Assembly (NCBI GenBank): GCA_964389805.1
Contig: CAYMFU010000134.1
Span: 1-53,836 of the forward strand
Length of the DNA stretch: 53,836 bases
Source of the DNA: JAGTVG01 sp964389805
GTDB taxonomy: Bacteria; Bacteroidota; Bacteroidia; Cytophagales; Cyclobacteriaceae
Direction: 5' to 3'
In this document: in pieces, positions 16,642 to 25,194 of the stretch
How positions within the stretch are numbered: the stretch's first letter is position 1
How the letters are laid out: each line of letters begins with the position of its first letter
Program-made: the position numbers and the translations under genes
Notes under the pieces: generated by a model
What the model was told of the DNA's origin: nothing
The model's input: only the letters and a program-made list of their open reading frames with translations
The model's database searches: none

Positions 16642-17430
16642 TTAAATCTGTGAACAGGAAGTAGGCGAAAGTATTATATCCGAAATATTAGATACTGTGT
16701 CCTTATATTGAACATCTCCACTTAGTGCTTTCCATTCAGGGGAGTCCACAAATACCTTCCAGTTTTTATCTCTGTCTTCCATATTATCAAAAGCTAGCAT
16801 ATAGGTTAAATTTGGCATCATTGGTCCCGCTATCGTTTCACCGAAAAATACTGGATTAAGCCCGGTTTTTTTGAAGATCTCAATTTCTCCGCCTTCATTG
16901 AACATTTCAATTTTCTTCTTGGCGGCTTTCAAACTATGGCTTTCATAAATACGTACTTCATAAATCCTCCCTGCATTATCCATTTTCTGTTTTGGCACTT
17001 CAATTACGGGTAAGTATTTAAAGTTTTTGTAGAGGATCTTTTCAATTCGGATATACTTCGGATCGGATAATTCTGTGTTAAGAAAAGAAGCACCCTCACT
17101 CCAGAACTCTGAATTGTCCATAAGCTTATCTGATAAACTGGCAAAGGACTCCAGATCTTTATGTTGTATCATAACATATAAAGTGGGCTTGTTCATTCCA
17201 TATTTGGTTCGGAATACCCCTACTGGACTAATTCCCATATCGTTTAGGGCAGGAATAGCTACATTCTTGTAAAACTGTTCTACAAGGTTTTTGTTGTTCC
17301 CAAGCGGAAGATGGTATTTGATCAGTTCGACATATTGCTGTTCTTCAGCATTCTTGGCAGACTTTGCATAGGTGCTCAAAGGCAAGAAGGCAGAAAGTCC
17401 GGCGGTGGTTAAAAAATTTCTTCTTTTCAT
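16642..17430 (-). CDS. exported NIPSNAP family protein
   Basis: The 262-residue protein begins with MKRRNFLTTAGLSAF, a twin-arginine-like signal ending near residue 22. The rest contains two ferredoxin-like dimeric alpha/beta barrel repeats of the NIPSNAP type, recognisable by YELIKYHLP-like and GRIYEVRIYESHS segments. NIPSNAP proteins have no settled function; in Bacteroidota they often sit beside sugar oxidoreductases and hydrolases. It lies between the aldo/keto reductase and GH9 genes on the same strand (gaps of 91 and 68 bases), so a shared transcript is plausible. Confidence 0.78.
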   Translation of the reverse strand: MKRRNFLTTAGLSAFLPLSTYAKSAKNAEEQQYVELIKYHLPLGNNKNLVEQFYKNVAIPALNDMGISPVGVFRTKYGMNKPTLYVMIQHKDLESFASLSDKLMDNSEFWSEGASFLNTELSDPKYIRIEKILYKNFKYLPVIEVPKQKMDNAGRIYEVRIYESHSLKAAKKKIEMFNEGGEIEIFKKTGLNPVFFGETIAGPMMPNLTYMLAFDNMEDRDKNWKVFVDSPEWKALSGDVQYKDTVSNISDIILSPTSCSQI

Positions 17431-17498
17431 AATGGCGTGGATTTAATTGAAAATGTTAGTTTAAATATAATATTTTGGCATTTAGAAATCTAATCTTC

Positions 17499-19289
17499 TT
17501 ATTTCTTTTGCACAGGAACACCAAAGTAAGCCATCATTAATACGGCACTAGCCGTTCCATCCATAGTAGGCTCATTTGTAGAGTAATCTCCAATATCATC
17601 GTGATAAACAACTATATCATTTTGGAATTCAGCAAATTCATCTGGTTGCAAGAGTTCCAATCCTATAAGATTCTTATATATGGAATAGTATACCGGACCG
17701 TCAATTAATCCACCTGGGACTTCTATGCCCGTTAAGGCCCAGGTACTTGTATGTACATCCTGCGGATATTCCCCATTTTTTGGAATATTCATGAACATAG
17801 ATGTTCCCCAGGGATTATTTCCGAAAAGCCAGTCTCTCTGTGCAAGAAGAAATCCATGATATGAAAGGTCCCCGGTCATCTTTTCATAGAGAATGATCTG
17901 TGAAACCAATGCCGTGACAAGGTTATTGCTGCACCATATAAACGGGACACCTACTTTAAATGGAGTTTTGCCAGCCCTTATAATATTCTTTTCAATTCCT
18001 GACTTGTAATATTCAGCCACCTCTTTTTTTACAGTTTCATCTGCTACCTGGTGAAGTGCATAATGACCTATATTAATAAAAGGATATTTTTGATAATGTG
18101 CAGCGGAATCCATGTCCATCCATGAGTGTGTACCTGTCAGCCGGGCATAGTGCACGGCATCATCGAGATAGTTTTTTTCTTTTAGAATACTATACAGCTC
18201 AGCAGCAGCCCATTCCATATCATCTGTCCAGGTATCTTCATTATATCTATAGGGTGCACCGTAGGAGTTACCTTGTTGATATCCTTCCTGTTTTTTACCC
18301 ATCCTGTACAACTCAACTGCTGCCTTCAGGCATTTAAATGCAAAAGCAGAATCAATTTTCAGCCATGTTTTATAACCCAGGGCCATTGCAGCTGCAGAAC
18401 GGCCTGCAATATTGGCTAGCCCTGTTGTTTCACTCATATATTTGTTTAAGCCCTGGGGTTTTCCATTTGCCACATATGCAGTACGATAACTGTTTCCACC
18501 CCATCCGTAATCAGATTCATCATTGTCCGGTCGCTTCCATCCCCTGTGATCCCGGTCATCTGCTATCTGGTGGATCAATACATCCGGTTCCGGATGCAGG
18601 TTATGGATCCAGTCCAGTCCCCACTTAGCTTCATCCAGAATATCAGGAATGCCGTTTGGGAAAGCCCTACCCAGGTCATCATGTGTATCTGCAAACTTGT
18701 CAGGCTCCAATTCATAACTCAGGATCATAAATGCTGTCGCAAAGCTTCCTGTTATAAGATACTTCAGCTGGTCACCCGCATCGTGCCATCCCCCTGAGGT
18801 GTCAATATAGGTAGAGTCCGGCTTATGACCATAGAATATCCTTCCGTCATGTTGATGACAAACTATGTCAAAAAATGGATTATATCCACATCTTTGTTGC
18901 CTCATAAAAACTAATATATCTTCAGTATAGCCATTAAAAGTTTCAGGCCCTATATTAAATGCTGTAGATTTTGTATCATCAGCCAGTTTAAGGAAATAAT
19001 TACCTTCGCTGCTTAGATCTGAAAAATCAAGGTAATAATGATAAAATTGCCCCCAATATAAAGGATCTGCTTTTTCAAGGCTCCCTTTGTACACTTCATC
19101 TCCATCTTCATTAATTACCATGAACCTTCCTTTTAACTTCTTTTCTGAGAAAGCAGTAGCAATTTTCTGATCAGGTGAAAGATATCCACATTGATTGATC
19201 CGGATATAACTTGACTGGGACAGGCAGAAATTTCCAAAACCAGTGATAAACAGGAAAAGTAAGAGGTTCGATCTAATAATTCTTTTCAT
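17499..19289 (-). CDS. glycoside hydrolase family 9 enzyme (endoglucanase-like)
   Basis: The 596-residue secreted enzyme has a signal peptide (residues 1-25, ending CLSQ). An immunoglobulin-like CelD_N domain (about 27-110) precedes the GH9 (alpha/alpha)6 barrel. The barrel carries GGWHDAGD (Asp170 and Asp173, nucleophilic-water pair), the conserved DVHTSTW region and the acid DYSTNEPTMDG (Glu573). GH9 enzymes are mostly beta-1,4-glucanases; some with this domain order cleave cello-oligosaccharides or glucosaminides from the end, so the exact substrate is open. No SusC/SusD pair or other glycosidase is next to it. A single N-terminal Cys in the signal (FCLSQ) is not a convincing lipobox. Confidence 0.88.
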   Translation of the reverse strand: MKRIIRSNLLLFLFITGFGNFCLSQSSYIRINQCGYLSPDQKIATAFSEKKLKGRFMVINEDGDEVYKGSLEKADPLYWGQFYHYYLDFSDLSSEGNYFLKLADDTKSTAFNIGPETFNGYTEDILVFMRQQRCGYNPFFDIVCHQHDGRIFYGHKPDSTYIDTSGGWHDAGDQLKYLITGSFATAFMILSYELEPDKFADTHDDLGRAFPNGIPDILDEAKWGLDWIHNLHPEPDVLIHQIADDRDHRGWKRPDNDESDYGWGGNSYRTAYVANGKPQGLNKYMSETTGLANIAGRSAAAMALGYKTWLKIDSAFAFKCLKAAVELYRMGKKQEGYQQGNSYGAPYRYNEDTWTDDMEWAAAELYSILKEKNYLDDAVHYARLTGTHSWMDMDSAAHYQKYPFINIGHYALHQVADETVKKEVAEYYKSGIEKNIIRAGKTPFKVGVPFIWCSNNLVTALVSQIILYEKMTGDLSYHGFLLAQRDWLFGNNPWGTSMFMNIPKNGEYPQDVHTSTWALTGIEVPGGLIDGPVYYSIYKNLIGLELLQPDEFAEFQNDIVVYHDDIGDYSTNEPTMDGTASAVLMMAYFGVPVQKK

Positions 19290-19318
19290 TTCGATTCTTC
19301 GTTTCTTAAAAAATAACG

Positions 19319-19350
19319 TAAAGTTAAATTTACGTATTTGGCTCTGAAAA
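19319..19350 (-). promoter_or_regulatory. candidate promoter for the GH9 gene
   Basis: On the reverse strand, TTTT and TAACTTTA are separated by 20 bases, close to TTTG and TAnnTTTG. The predicted transcript starts about 23 bases before the ATG at 19289. Confidence 0.27.
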
Positions 19351-19461
19351 AGGATTATTGGAGCTCATAATTATGCACCTGCAGACCAATTTTGTTACCC
19401 AAATATTTTTTATCAGAGGAGCAACGCAAGATATATTATGAACAGTTAGTGGTTTCCCTAT

Positions 19462-19492
19462 TCTGATTATACTGGATTTTTATTTACTTTTA
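19462..19492 (+). promoter_or_regulatory. candidate promoter for the metallophosphoesterase gene
   Basis: TCTG at 19462-19465 and TACTTTTA at 19485-19492 are separated by 19 bases. The -7 box has one mismatch. The predicted start lies about 20 bases before the ATG at 19521. The 231-base gap between the divergent GH9 and phosphoesterase genes holds this and the opposing candidate promoter, and I see nothing else in it. Confidence 0.27.
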
Positions 19493-19520
19493 GTATCATA
19501 TTTCAGCAAATATTTTTTAG

Positions 19521-21758
19521 ATGCGACGGCGACTTTTTGTAAAAAAATTTGGACAGGGAATCTCTACCTCTCTTATTGGCCCTGGACTTCTTCGATCCGG
19601 GAATGTACAACATTCAGATCTGGAATATCAATATCCCAAACCCGGGAACCTGGATGACGCAAGAAATGATGAAGGATATATTGTAATTCGTATTGAATTT
19701 GAAGGGACCTCTGAGAACCTGGAGGAGAGAATTATAGGACATCTGAAGGGAATAAAACTAAAATTTGTTCGAAGCAGGGCATTATTCAACATGGGCAGTA
19801 ACTTGATCGATACTGAAAAGCATAAATTAGATCTATCAGCCGTAAAGGGGGATAAACATATTATTTCAATATGGATGGACCAGGTCACTAAATCTTCTGA
19901 AATTGTCTTAAAGGCGAATCGTAAGACCACCTCCATTAAAATTAATGAGTTGATATCCAATAACCAATTTGAGGAGGATCATGAAACATTTTTATTACGT
20001 GCAAACCTGATGTTTCATAATGAAATTGCCGAAATCAAGCCTGAAGATCTGGGTATTCCAACTGACAGGCAAAATTTCAGGTTTGTTGTAATGGCTGATC
20101 CGCAGGGAGGGGATCCACAGTATGAAGGGAATGGGAGTAAAACCCGGATCAAGATCCATAATGCTTTTATAGAGGAAAGCATTTCGACAGCAAATGCTCT
20201 TTCACCAAAATCTATTTTCACGCTTATTCTTGGTGATTTTACCGACCATCAAGGTGAAGTTGAAAACTTCGATAATATGATCAGGTTCTATGAGGAGCTA
20301 GATAATCCCATTTTATTGGAGATTGGCAACCATGAAACCCGGTATCGGTCAGTGTTTACACCTGGCTACAATATGAGTGCATTCGAGAATTACTTTGCAG
20401 CCCAGAAGAAAATTAACGGACTCGAAAAACTGGCCTACAGCTTTGACCTGGGGCAGTGGCATTTTATAGTCTGGCCTGATCCCCTGAGAAGAAATTTCTG
20501 GGAGACCCATCCACATTATTTTGACTGGCTGGAGCGTGACCTTGAAAAGAACAAAGCAAAACCGGTTTTCTTTTTCCAACATGTCCCCATGCATCCTATT
20601 GGCATCAATCCATTGGTCAGTTATGTGAATGCGATACATGTGAACCGGCTGATGTATGATATTCTTTCGAAACATGGCAATGTTAAGTATGTTTTCAGTG
20701 GACATGTACATATCCCGATAAAGTCATCCCTGAAAACTGCAGTCACTTATCAGGAAATCAATTTTATTAACCTTCCACCTGCGGGGTACAGGCCAAGGGC
20801 CTTTGGTGAGGAAGATCTGTATGGTGGACCAGGCCAGGGTATATGCATCGTAGATGTTACAAATGAAAGTGCTGAGGTCAGTTTTAAAACGGTAACACAG
20901 GAGGTTTTTAAATATCCGCAATCCTTCAATGAATATACGGAGGAAAAAGATCCTTTATGGTTTAAACATAAATGGGAAATAGAGCCCGGGGAGCATCTTT
21001 ACAATGGTAATTTTAAAGAAGGACTCTCCGGATGGATGCATAAATATGTATACAGTGAAGATGCTGGTCCCTCGAATTTATGTGAAGTTCGCAAAGCTCC
21101 CGGAATGGAAGGGAATGCATTATATATGTTCAATCGGCGAAGGGAATATGATAAACCTGGGCAGGACAGGTTGCCGCAAACCCTGAACCAGCTTTCACAG
21201 GTGATCGGGATAAAGGAACATGCTATCCCTATTATTGAGTTTAAATACAGAGTTGATGAAGAGCATTTTGATCCGGATAGCTGGAATGGTGGATTTCTAT
21301 GGATTGAAGGTTTCCACCAAAATCACCTGATGTTAAATCAGATATACTCCATTGGTAAAATACATCGTTCCATCGGAGGGAGTTATAGTTACTCCGCCTT
21401 CACCGGGTACTCCTTTTTTGATATATATTATGGGTTGAAGGGATGGAATCAGGTTCGAATAAACCTGAAACATGATTATGACCGGTTAATGAAGGAGAGG
21501 TCATTTGAAGACCTGCAATTGGGAAAAATGGTATTAAATTTAGGTGTCTGGACTATAAATAAAGGATTTAGGCAGGAATCTGGTGTATATTTTACGGATG
21601 TGAAGATGATCAATCCAGATAAGGTTGAAGCTGCGCCCAGTTTATTGAATGATAATGTAATTCCATTCCTGCTGGAGGAAAAAATCTGGAACAGGCCCAC
21701 AAGCCACGTGGCCGGTGAACATCAGTATATTAGACAGGAAGAGGTCTATCCATATTAG
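19521..21758 (+). CDS. exported CPPED1-like metallophosphoesterase with C-terminal carbohydrate-binding-like domain
   Basis: The 745-residue protein starts MRRRLFVKKFGQGIS, a basic, Tat-like leader. An N-terminal beta domain (about 45-180) precedes the calcineurin-like phosphoesterase domain: ADPQ (Asp193), GDFTD (238-242), GNHE (279-282), VPMHP and GHVH (394-397). Motif I is DxQ in place of DxH, as in CPPED1-type enzymes. From about residue 490 a beta-sandwich region with LYNGNFKEGLSGW and conserved aromatics looks like a laminin-G/CBM-type module. It probably hydrolyses a phosphoester outside the cytoplasm, perhaps on a glycan. It is divergent from the GH9 gene and convergent with the Gfo/Idh gene. 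Confidence 0.8.
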   Translation: MRRRLFVKKFGQGISTSLIGPGLLRSGNVQHSDLEYQYPKPGNLDDARNDEGYIVIRIEFEGTSENLEERIIGHLKGIKLKFVRSRALFNMGSNLIDTEKHKLDLSAVKGDKHIISIWMDQVTKSSEIVLKANRKTTSIKINELISNNQFEEDHETFLLRANLMFHNEIAEIKPEDLGIPTDRQNFRFVVMADPQGGDPQYEGNGSKTRIKIHNAFIEESISTANALSPKSIFTLILGDFTDHQGEVENFDNMIRFYEELDNPILLEIGNHETRYRSVFTPGYNMSAFENYFAAQKKINGLEKLAYSFDLGQWHFIVWPDPLRRNFWETHPHYFDWLERDLEKNKAKPVFFFQHVPMHPIGINPLVSYVNAIHVNRLMYDILSKHGNVKYVFSGHVHIPIKSSLKTAVTYQEINFINLPPAGYRPRAFGEEDLYGGPGQGICIVDVTNESAEVSFKTVTQEVFKYPQSFNEYTEEKDPLWFKHKWEIEPGEHLYNGNFKEGLSGWMHKYVYSEDAGPSNLCEVRKAPGMEGNALYMFNRRREYDKPGQDRLPQTLNQLSQVIGIKEHAIPIIEFKYRVDEEHFDPDSWNGGFLWIEGFHQNHLMLNQIYSIGKIHRSIGGSYSYSAFTGYSFFDIYYGLKGWNQVRINLKHDYDRLMKERSFEDLQLGKMVLNLGVWTINKGFRQESGVYFTDVKMINPDKVEAAPSLLNDNVIPFLLEEKIWNRPTSHVAGEHQYIRQEEVYPY

Positions 21759-21864
21759 ATATGAGGATAAAATATTGATTGTTTTGGTATATGGATGTCT
21801 ATTAAGATTGGTTAGATCATTGATAGCTTAAGCTAATGTTTTAATATACCTTCTACATCTAAAT

Positions 21865-23184
21865 CTAAGGTAATTTCCAGGGCTTTCTATAGTTTGGGAT
21901 GATGAGTTCATTTGCTTTCTCATTTCCTCCAAAATTACCGCCAGAAGGATCCCAATCCAGTCTTGTATTTGTCCTGAGGGCAATATTGGCCGCATGTGCA
22001 TAGGCTGCAACCAGCCTGCCAGTTTCAACATTGCAATGTGGCTCTTCTCGGGTTTTTATACATTCCAGGAAGTTCTGGATGTGAGGTTCATGTGTTTCCC
22101 GTCCACCTTGCTTTGGAATCGCAGGTACTTTATACTCGCCGCCTTCCATCTCAGGGAATAGTTCATATCCCGATCTGTCCACTACAATGGTCGCATCATT
22201 TCCTATGAAAGCCAATCCATATAATCGCCCGTACGGTCCATTTTGAGTTCCAGCCGTATGCTCCCAATTAATCGCATAATCTTTCATCTGCCAGCTTACA
22301 CTCATTGTGTCAAATGTTTCATGGGCATAGTCCGGATGTGAAAAATTGCCCCCTGTCGATACAGTGGCGATCGGAAAATCTTCGACATCCTTTGCCCAGA
22401 GGGCCATATCAATAAGATGCACTCCCCAATCAGTCATTAATCCTCCGCCATAATCCCAGAACATACGCCATGAACCATGAAACCTGGACGGATTGAAAGT
22501 ACGCTCTGGAGCCGGGCCGAGCCACATATCAAAATCTACACCTTCAGGAACAGGACTGTCGGGTACAACTGGCCGTCCCACACCATAGTTAAAATTGGCC
22601 CATATCTGAACTTTTCTTAACTGACCGATTTTGCCGGAATTAATACGGTCCATAACATCCTTCCAATGTCTTCCACTTCTTTGTTGCTGCCCAACCTGAA
22701 CAACTCTTTTATATTTTCTGGCAGCATCTACCATAACATTACACTCCCCGATGCTATTGGCCATTGGTTTCTCGACATATACGTCTTTGCCCGCTTCACA
22801 AGCTGCGACCGTTATCAAACAATGCCAGTGGTCAGGAGTACCTACGATAACAGCATCCAGGTCTTTGTTTTTCATGAATTTTCTGAAATCCTTATACCTT
22901 TCAGGTTTTTTTCCTTGTTTTGCTTCAACTTCAGGGATCCTCCTGTCAAGCACATCATCATCAATATCACAAATGGCTCCACATTCTACATCGGGTTGGT
23001 TTAAAGCATGGTTCAAGATTCCAAATCCCATATTTCTTGCACCTACAAGACCAACAATAATTTTATCATTCGCGGAAGTGCGTTTATTTTTAGCAACTGT
23101 TAATCCTGGAACAATACCACTGGCACCTACAGCAGCAGCCAATTTGGAAGTATTGGATATAAATGCTCTTCGGTTGGATTTCAT
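21865..23184 (-). CDS. exported Gfo/Idh/MocA family oxidoreductase with Tat signal
   Basis: The 439-residue protein starts MKSNRRAFISNTSKLAAAVG, a twin-arginine signal. The Rossmann domain follows (VGLVGARNMGFGI, then CDIDDD), with the family motif EKPMANS near residue 135 and a C-terminal GFO/IDH/MocA beta domain containing DWGVHLIDMAL. Such enzymes oxidise, reduce or hydrolyse sugars with tightly bound NAD(P), which explains Tat export. I reject the longer frame starting at 23253 because a good promoter at 23223-23254 lies between it and ATG 23184. It is near the GH9 gene, consistent with sugar turnover outside the cytoplasm. Confidence 0.88.
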   Translation of the reverse strand: MKSNRRAFISNTSKLAAAVGASGIVPGLTVAKNKRTSANDKIIVGLVGARNMGFGILNHALNQPDVECGAICDIDDDVLDRRIPEVEAKQGKKPERYKDFRKFMKNKDLDAVIVGTPDHWHCLITVAACEAGKDVYVEKPMANSIGECNVMVDAARKYKRVVQVGQQQRSGRHWKDVMDRINSGKIGQLRKVQIWANFNYGVGRPVVPDSPVPEGVDFDMWLGPAPERTFNPSRFHGSWRMFWDYGGGLMTDWGVHLIDMALWAKDVEDFPIATVSTGGNFSHPDYAHETFDTMSVSWQMKDYAINWEHTAGTQNGPYGRLYGLAFIGNDATIVVDRSGYELFPEMEGGEYKVPAIPKQGGRETHEPHIQNFLECIKTREEPHCNVETGRLVAAYAHAANIALRTNTRLDWDPSGGNFGGNEKANELIIPNYRKPWKLP

Positions 23185-23222
23185 AAGAATAATGTTAAAA
23201 AATATTGACAAAAAATACCCTA

Positions 23223-23254
23223 TAAAAGTATTAAACTCATATGGGTTTACCAAA
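23223..23254 (-). promoter_or_regulatory. promoter of the Gfo/Idh/MocA gene
   Basis: On the reverse strand, TTTG (23251-23254) is followed after exactly 20 bases by TACTTTTA (23223-23230), a full -33 box and a one-mismatch -7 box. The predicted transcript start is near 23216, 32 bases before the ATG at 23184. Confidence 0.48.
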
Positions 23255-23354
23255 CCGCGATTGTTAAAGAATATTTTTTAATGAAATTAATCCTGTGATG
23301 TTATGAGAATTATCTTACAGATAGAACTCAATATGTTATTTATAATTTTCAATT

Positions 23355-25151
23355 CTATCCTTCTTTGATCCTGATCCCCATTTTCTTCATTAGTTTGCTG
23401 GCGTTAAAGCTTTCGCAAATCCCTGGTGTGAGCTTGTAATCAAAGAAAATTTCATCGCCATGAATTGTGCTGTTAAAGCTATAGTTGCCTACCTTTCGCC
23501 CTTCAGCCGCTTCCCGGGCCAGACTAATATCATGCGTAGAAATCAATCCGGAAGTATTTTCTTCAGTTAGTTGGCGTACGAGGGATACTGCCCCCAGATG
23601 ACGGTCATGTGAATTCGTGCCTTTAAGAATTTCATCCAGGAGAAAAAAGACTGGAATATTATCGGCAGTGATCAAAAGGAGCTGTCTTATTCGGTTCAGT
23701 TCAGCATAAAATGAAGATATGTTTTCCTCCAGATTATCCTGCGTCCTCATACTGCTGAATATCTGTGAAAGTGTAAGACCGAATGTGTCCGCACATACCG
23801 GCCCTCCGGCCAGGGCCAAGACCATATTAACACCCACGGTACGCAAAAAAGTACTTTTACCAGCCATATTGGAGCCTGTGATCATTCCAATACTTCCCAG
23901 GCCCTCCAATGAAAAATCATTGGATATCCTGGATTTAGCAGGGATCAGAGGATGCCCCATATTTTTTGCATTCAGGATATGTTCTCCTTTCAAAATCTCC
24001 GGGAATGAGTATCCTGGATTTGCAAATGCCATTCCGGCAAAACTTGTCAGCGCTTCGAATTCCCCCATAGCTTTAAACCAGCTTTCTATATTATCCGGTT
24101 GCTCCATTTTCCATTTTTCAGCTTGCATGGCAAATTGAAGATCAAGTAGAAACAGAACATTAAACAAATGATATATCTGGTTGGACCGGTTATCCAGGTT
24201 CTGAAGTATTCGATTTAAGGTGCCAATTCGCCGGGATACTTTTGGTATGTTTTCAAGATATATAGACTGTAATTTTTTAATCTTCATTGATTTGAAACTA
24301 CTTTTTTCTACTAAGATTATCAGTGCTTCCAGGCTTCGGAGCGTTTTTATAGCTTCTGCTGTGTTCTCATGAATATTCTTAACCTTGTCAAGTATATTTA
24401 AAAGCATCAGACTGTTCAAAACAATACCGAAAAAGATCCAGTGATAGGTAATGACGGAAAATATGACCAGAATTAAAATTATGGTCATTAAGACGGGACC
24501 AAGAAACCTGGCGATTTTATGATACGTGCTACCTGAAATTACCTGCCCCGATTTCAGCCACTTTAGAAATTTGCTGATATCGGGCTTGTTTTCATTATGA
24601 AGGCCGGTCGCCTGAAATTCCTGAAGCCAATCAATATTTTCTGATAATTCCTTTATGCTATTCTGCCTCAGTAAAATCTCCTCATGACCCGCTTTAGAAG
24701 ATAGCCATTCAGCCAAAGTTTCACGACCCCAATATGTAGTACATCTATTGCTGAGTTGAAAAAGGGAGTTATTTCCAAAAATGTCCAGATCATTATGATA
24801 AGGATGTTCAATATCTGCAAATTCCAGCCCGGGATCAAATCCATCCAGTGATCCATTTGATCTCAAAAGTTCATCAGAATTGATATTCGATAGGAATTTA
24901 TTGTGATTTGCCAGGAATTGGGTATTGTTATACATTTTTATCAGTACAACAAAAATCAGAATAAAGAGTACAGTTGATACAATTACTCCCATAAGATTCG
25001 AATAATTCGCAGAGATCGTGACGATTACAAGGAAAGAGATAAATGTGAGTACCCTGAAGAAAGCAAGGGATTTTAGTTTATTCTTTAAATGTAAATACTT
25101 TGAATGATAAGTATTACTTCTTGATTTAAAAAATGCTGACTTGGATTCCAT
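23355..25151 (-). CDS. membrane-anchored MutS-like ATPase
   Basis: The 598-residue protein has the MutS core and ATPase but no mismatch-recognition domain. Two membrane helices lie near residues 33-49 and 53-72, and a second hydrophobic pair at about 216-255 interrupts the core. MutS-like lever motifs follow the first pair (LDIFGNNSLFQL, GRETLAEWL). The ATPase shows Walker A GSNMAGKST (about 428), the SSFYAEL segment, Walker B FFLLDEILKGTNS (about 500) and STHD. Similar proteins are widespread in Bacteroidota, but their role is not known to me; classical mismatch repair is unlikely without the recognition domain. It starts 43 bases after feoB and probably shares the feo transcript. Confidence 0.82.
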   Translation of the reverse strand: MESKSAFFKSRSNTYHSKYLHLKNKLKSLAFFRVLTFISFLVIVTISANYSNLMGVIVSTVLFILIFVVLIKMYNNTQFLANHNKFLSNINSDELLRSNGSLDGFDPGLEFADIEHPYHNDLDIFGNNSLFQLSNRCTTYWGRETLAEWLSSKAGHEEILLRQNSIKELSENIDWLQEFQATGLHNENKPDISKFLKWLKSGQVISGSTYHKIARFLGPVLMTIILILVIFSVITYHWIFFGIVLNSLMLLNILDKVKNIHENTAEAIKTLRSLEALIILVEKSSFKSMKIKKLQSIYLENIPKVSRRIGTLNRILQNLDNRSNQIYHLFNVLFLLDLQFAMQAEKWKMEQPDNIESWFKAMGEFEALTSFAGMAFANPGYSFPEILKGEHILNAKNMGHPLIPAKSRISNDFSLEGLGSIGMITGSNMAGKSTFLRTVGVNMVLALAGGPVCADTFGLTLSQIFSSMRTQDNLEENISSFYAELNRIRQLLLITADNIPVFFLLDEILKGTNSHDRHLGAVSLVRQLTEENTSGLISTHDISLAREAAEGRKVGNYSFNSTIHGDEIFFDYKLTPGICESFNASKLMKKMGIRIKEG

Positions 25152-25194
25152 AACAGTTCAGTCTATCTGAAGTTTCCCAGTGAGTGAATATTAT

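Noticed and set aside
21824..21835. Perfect 12-base palindrome TAGCTTAAGCTA between convergent genes
   Set aside because: It is short and AT-rich, its stem is only four bases with a TTAA loop, and it is not repeated elsewhere that I saw; no regulator or terminator role is supported.
22751..23281. Long forward frame (176 codons) opposite the Gfo/Idh/MocA gene
   Set aside because: It lies fully antisense to a gene with clear family motifs and its translation has no recognisable domain; it arises from codon bias on the other strand.
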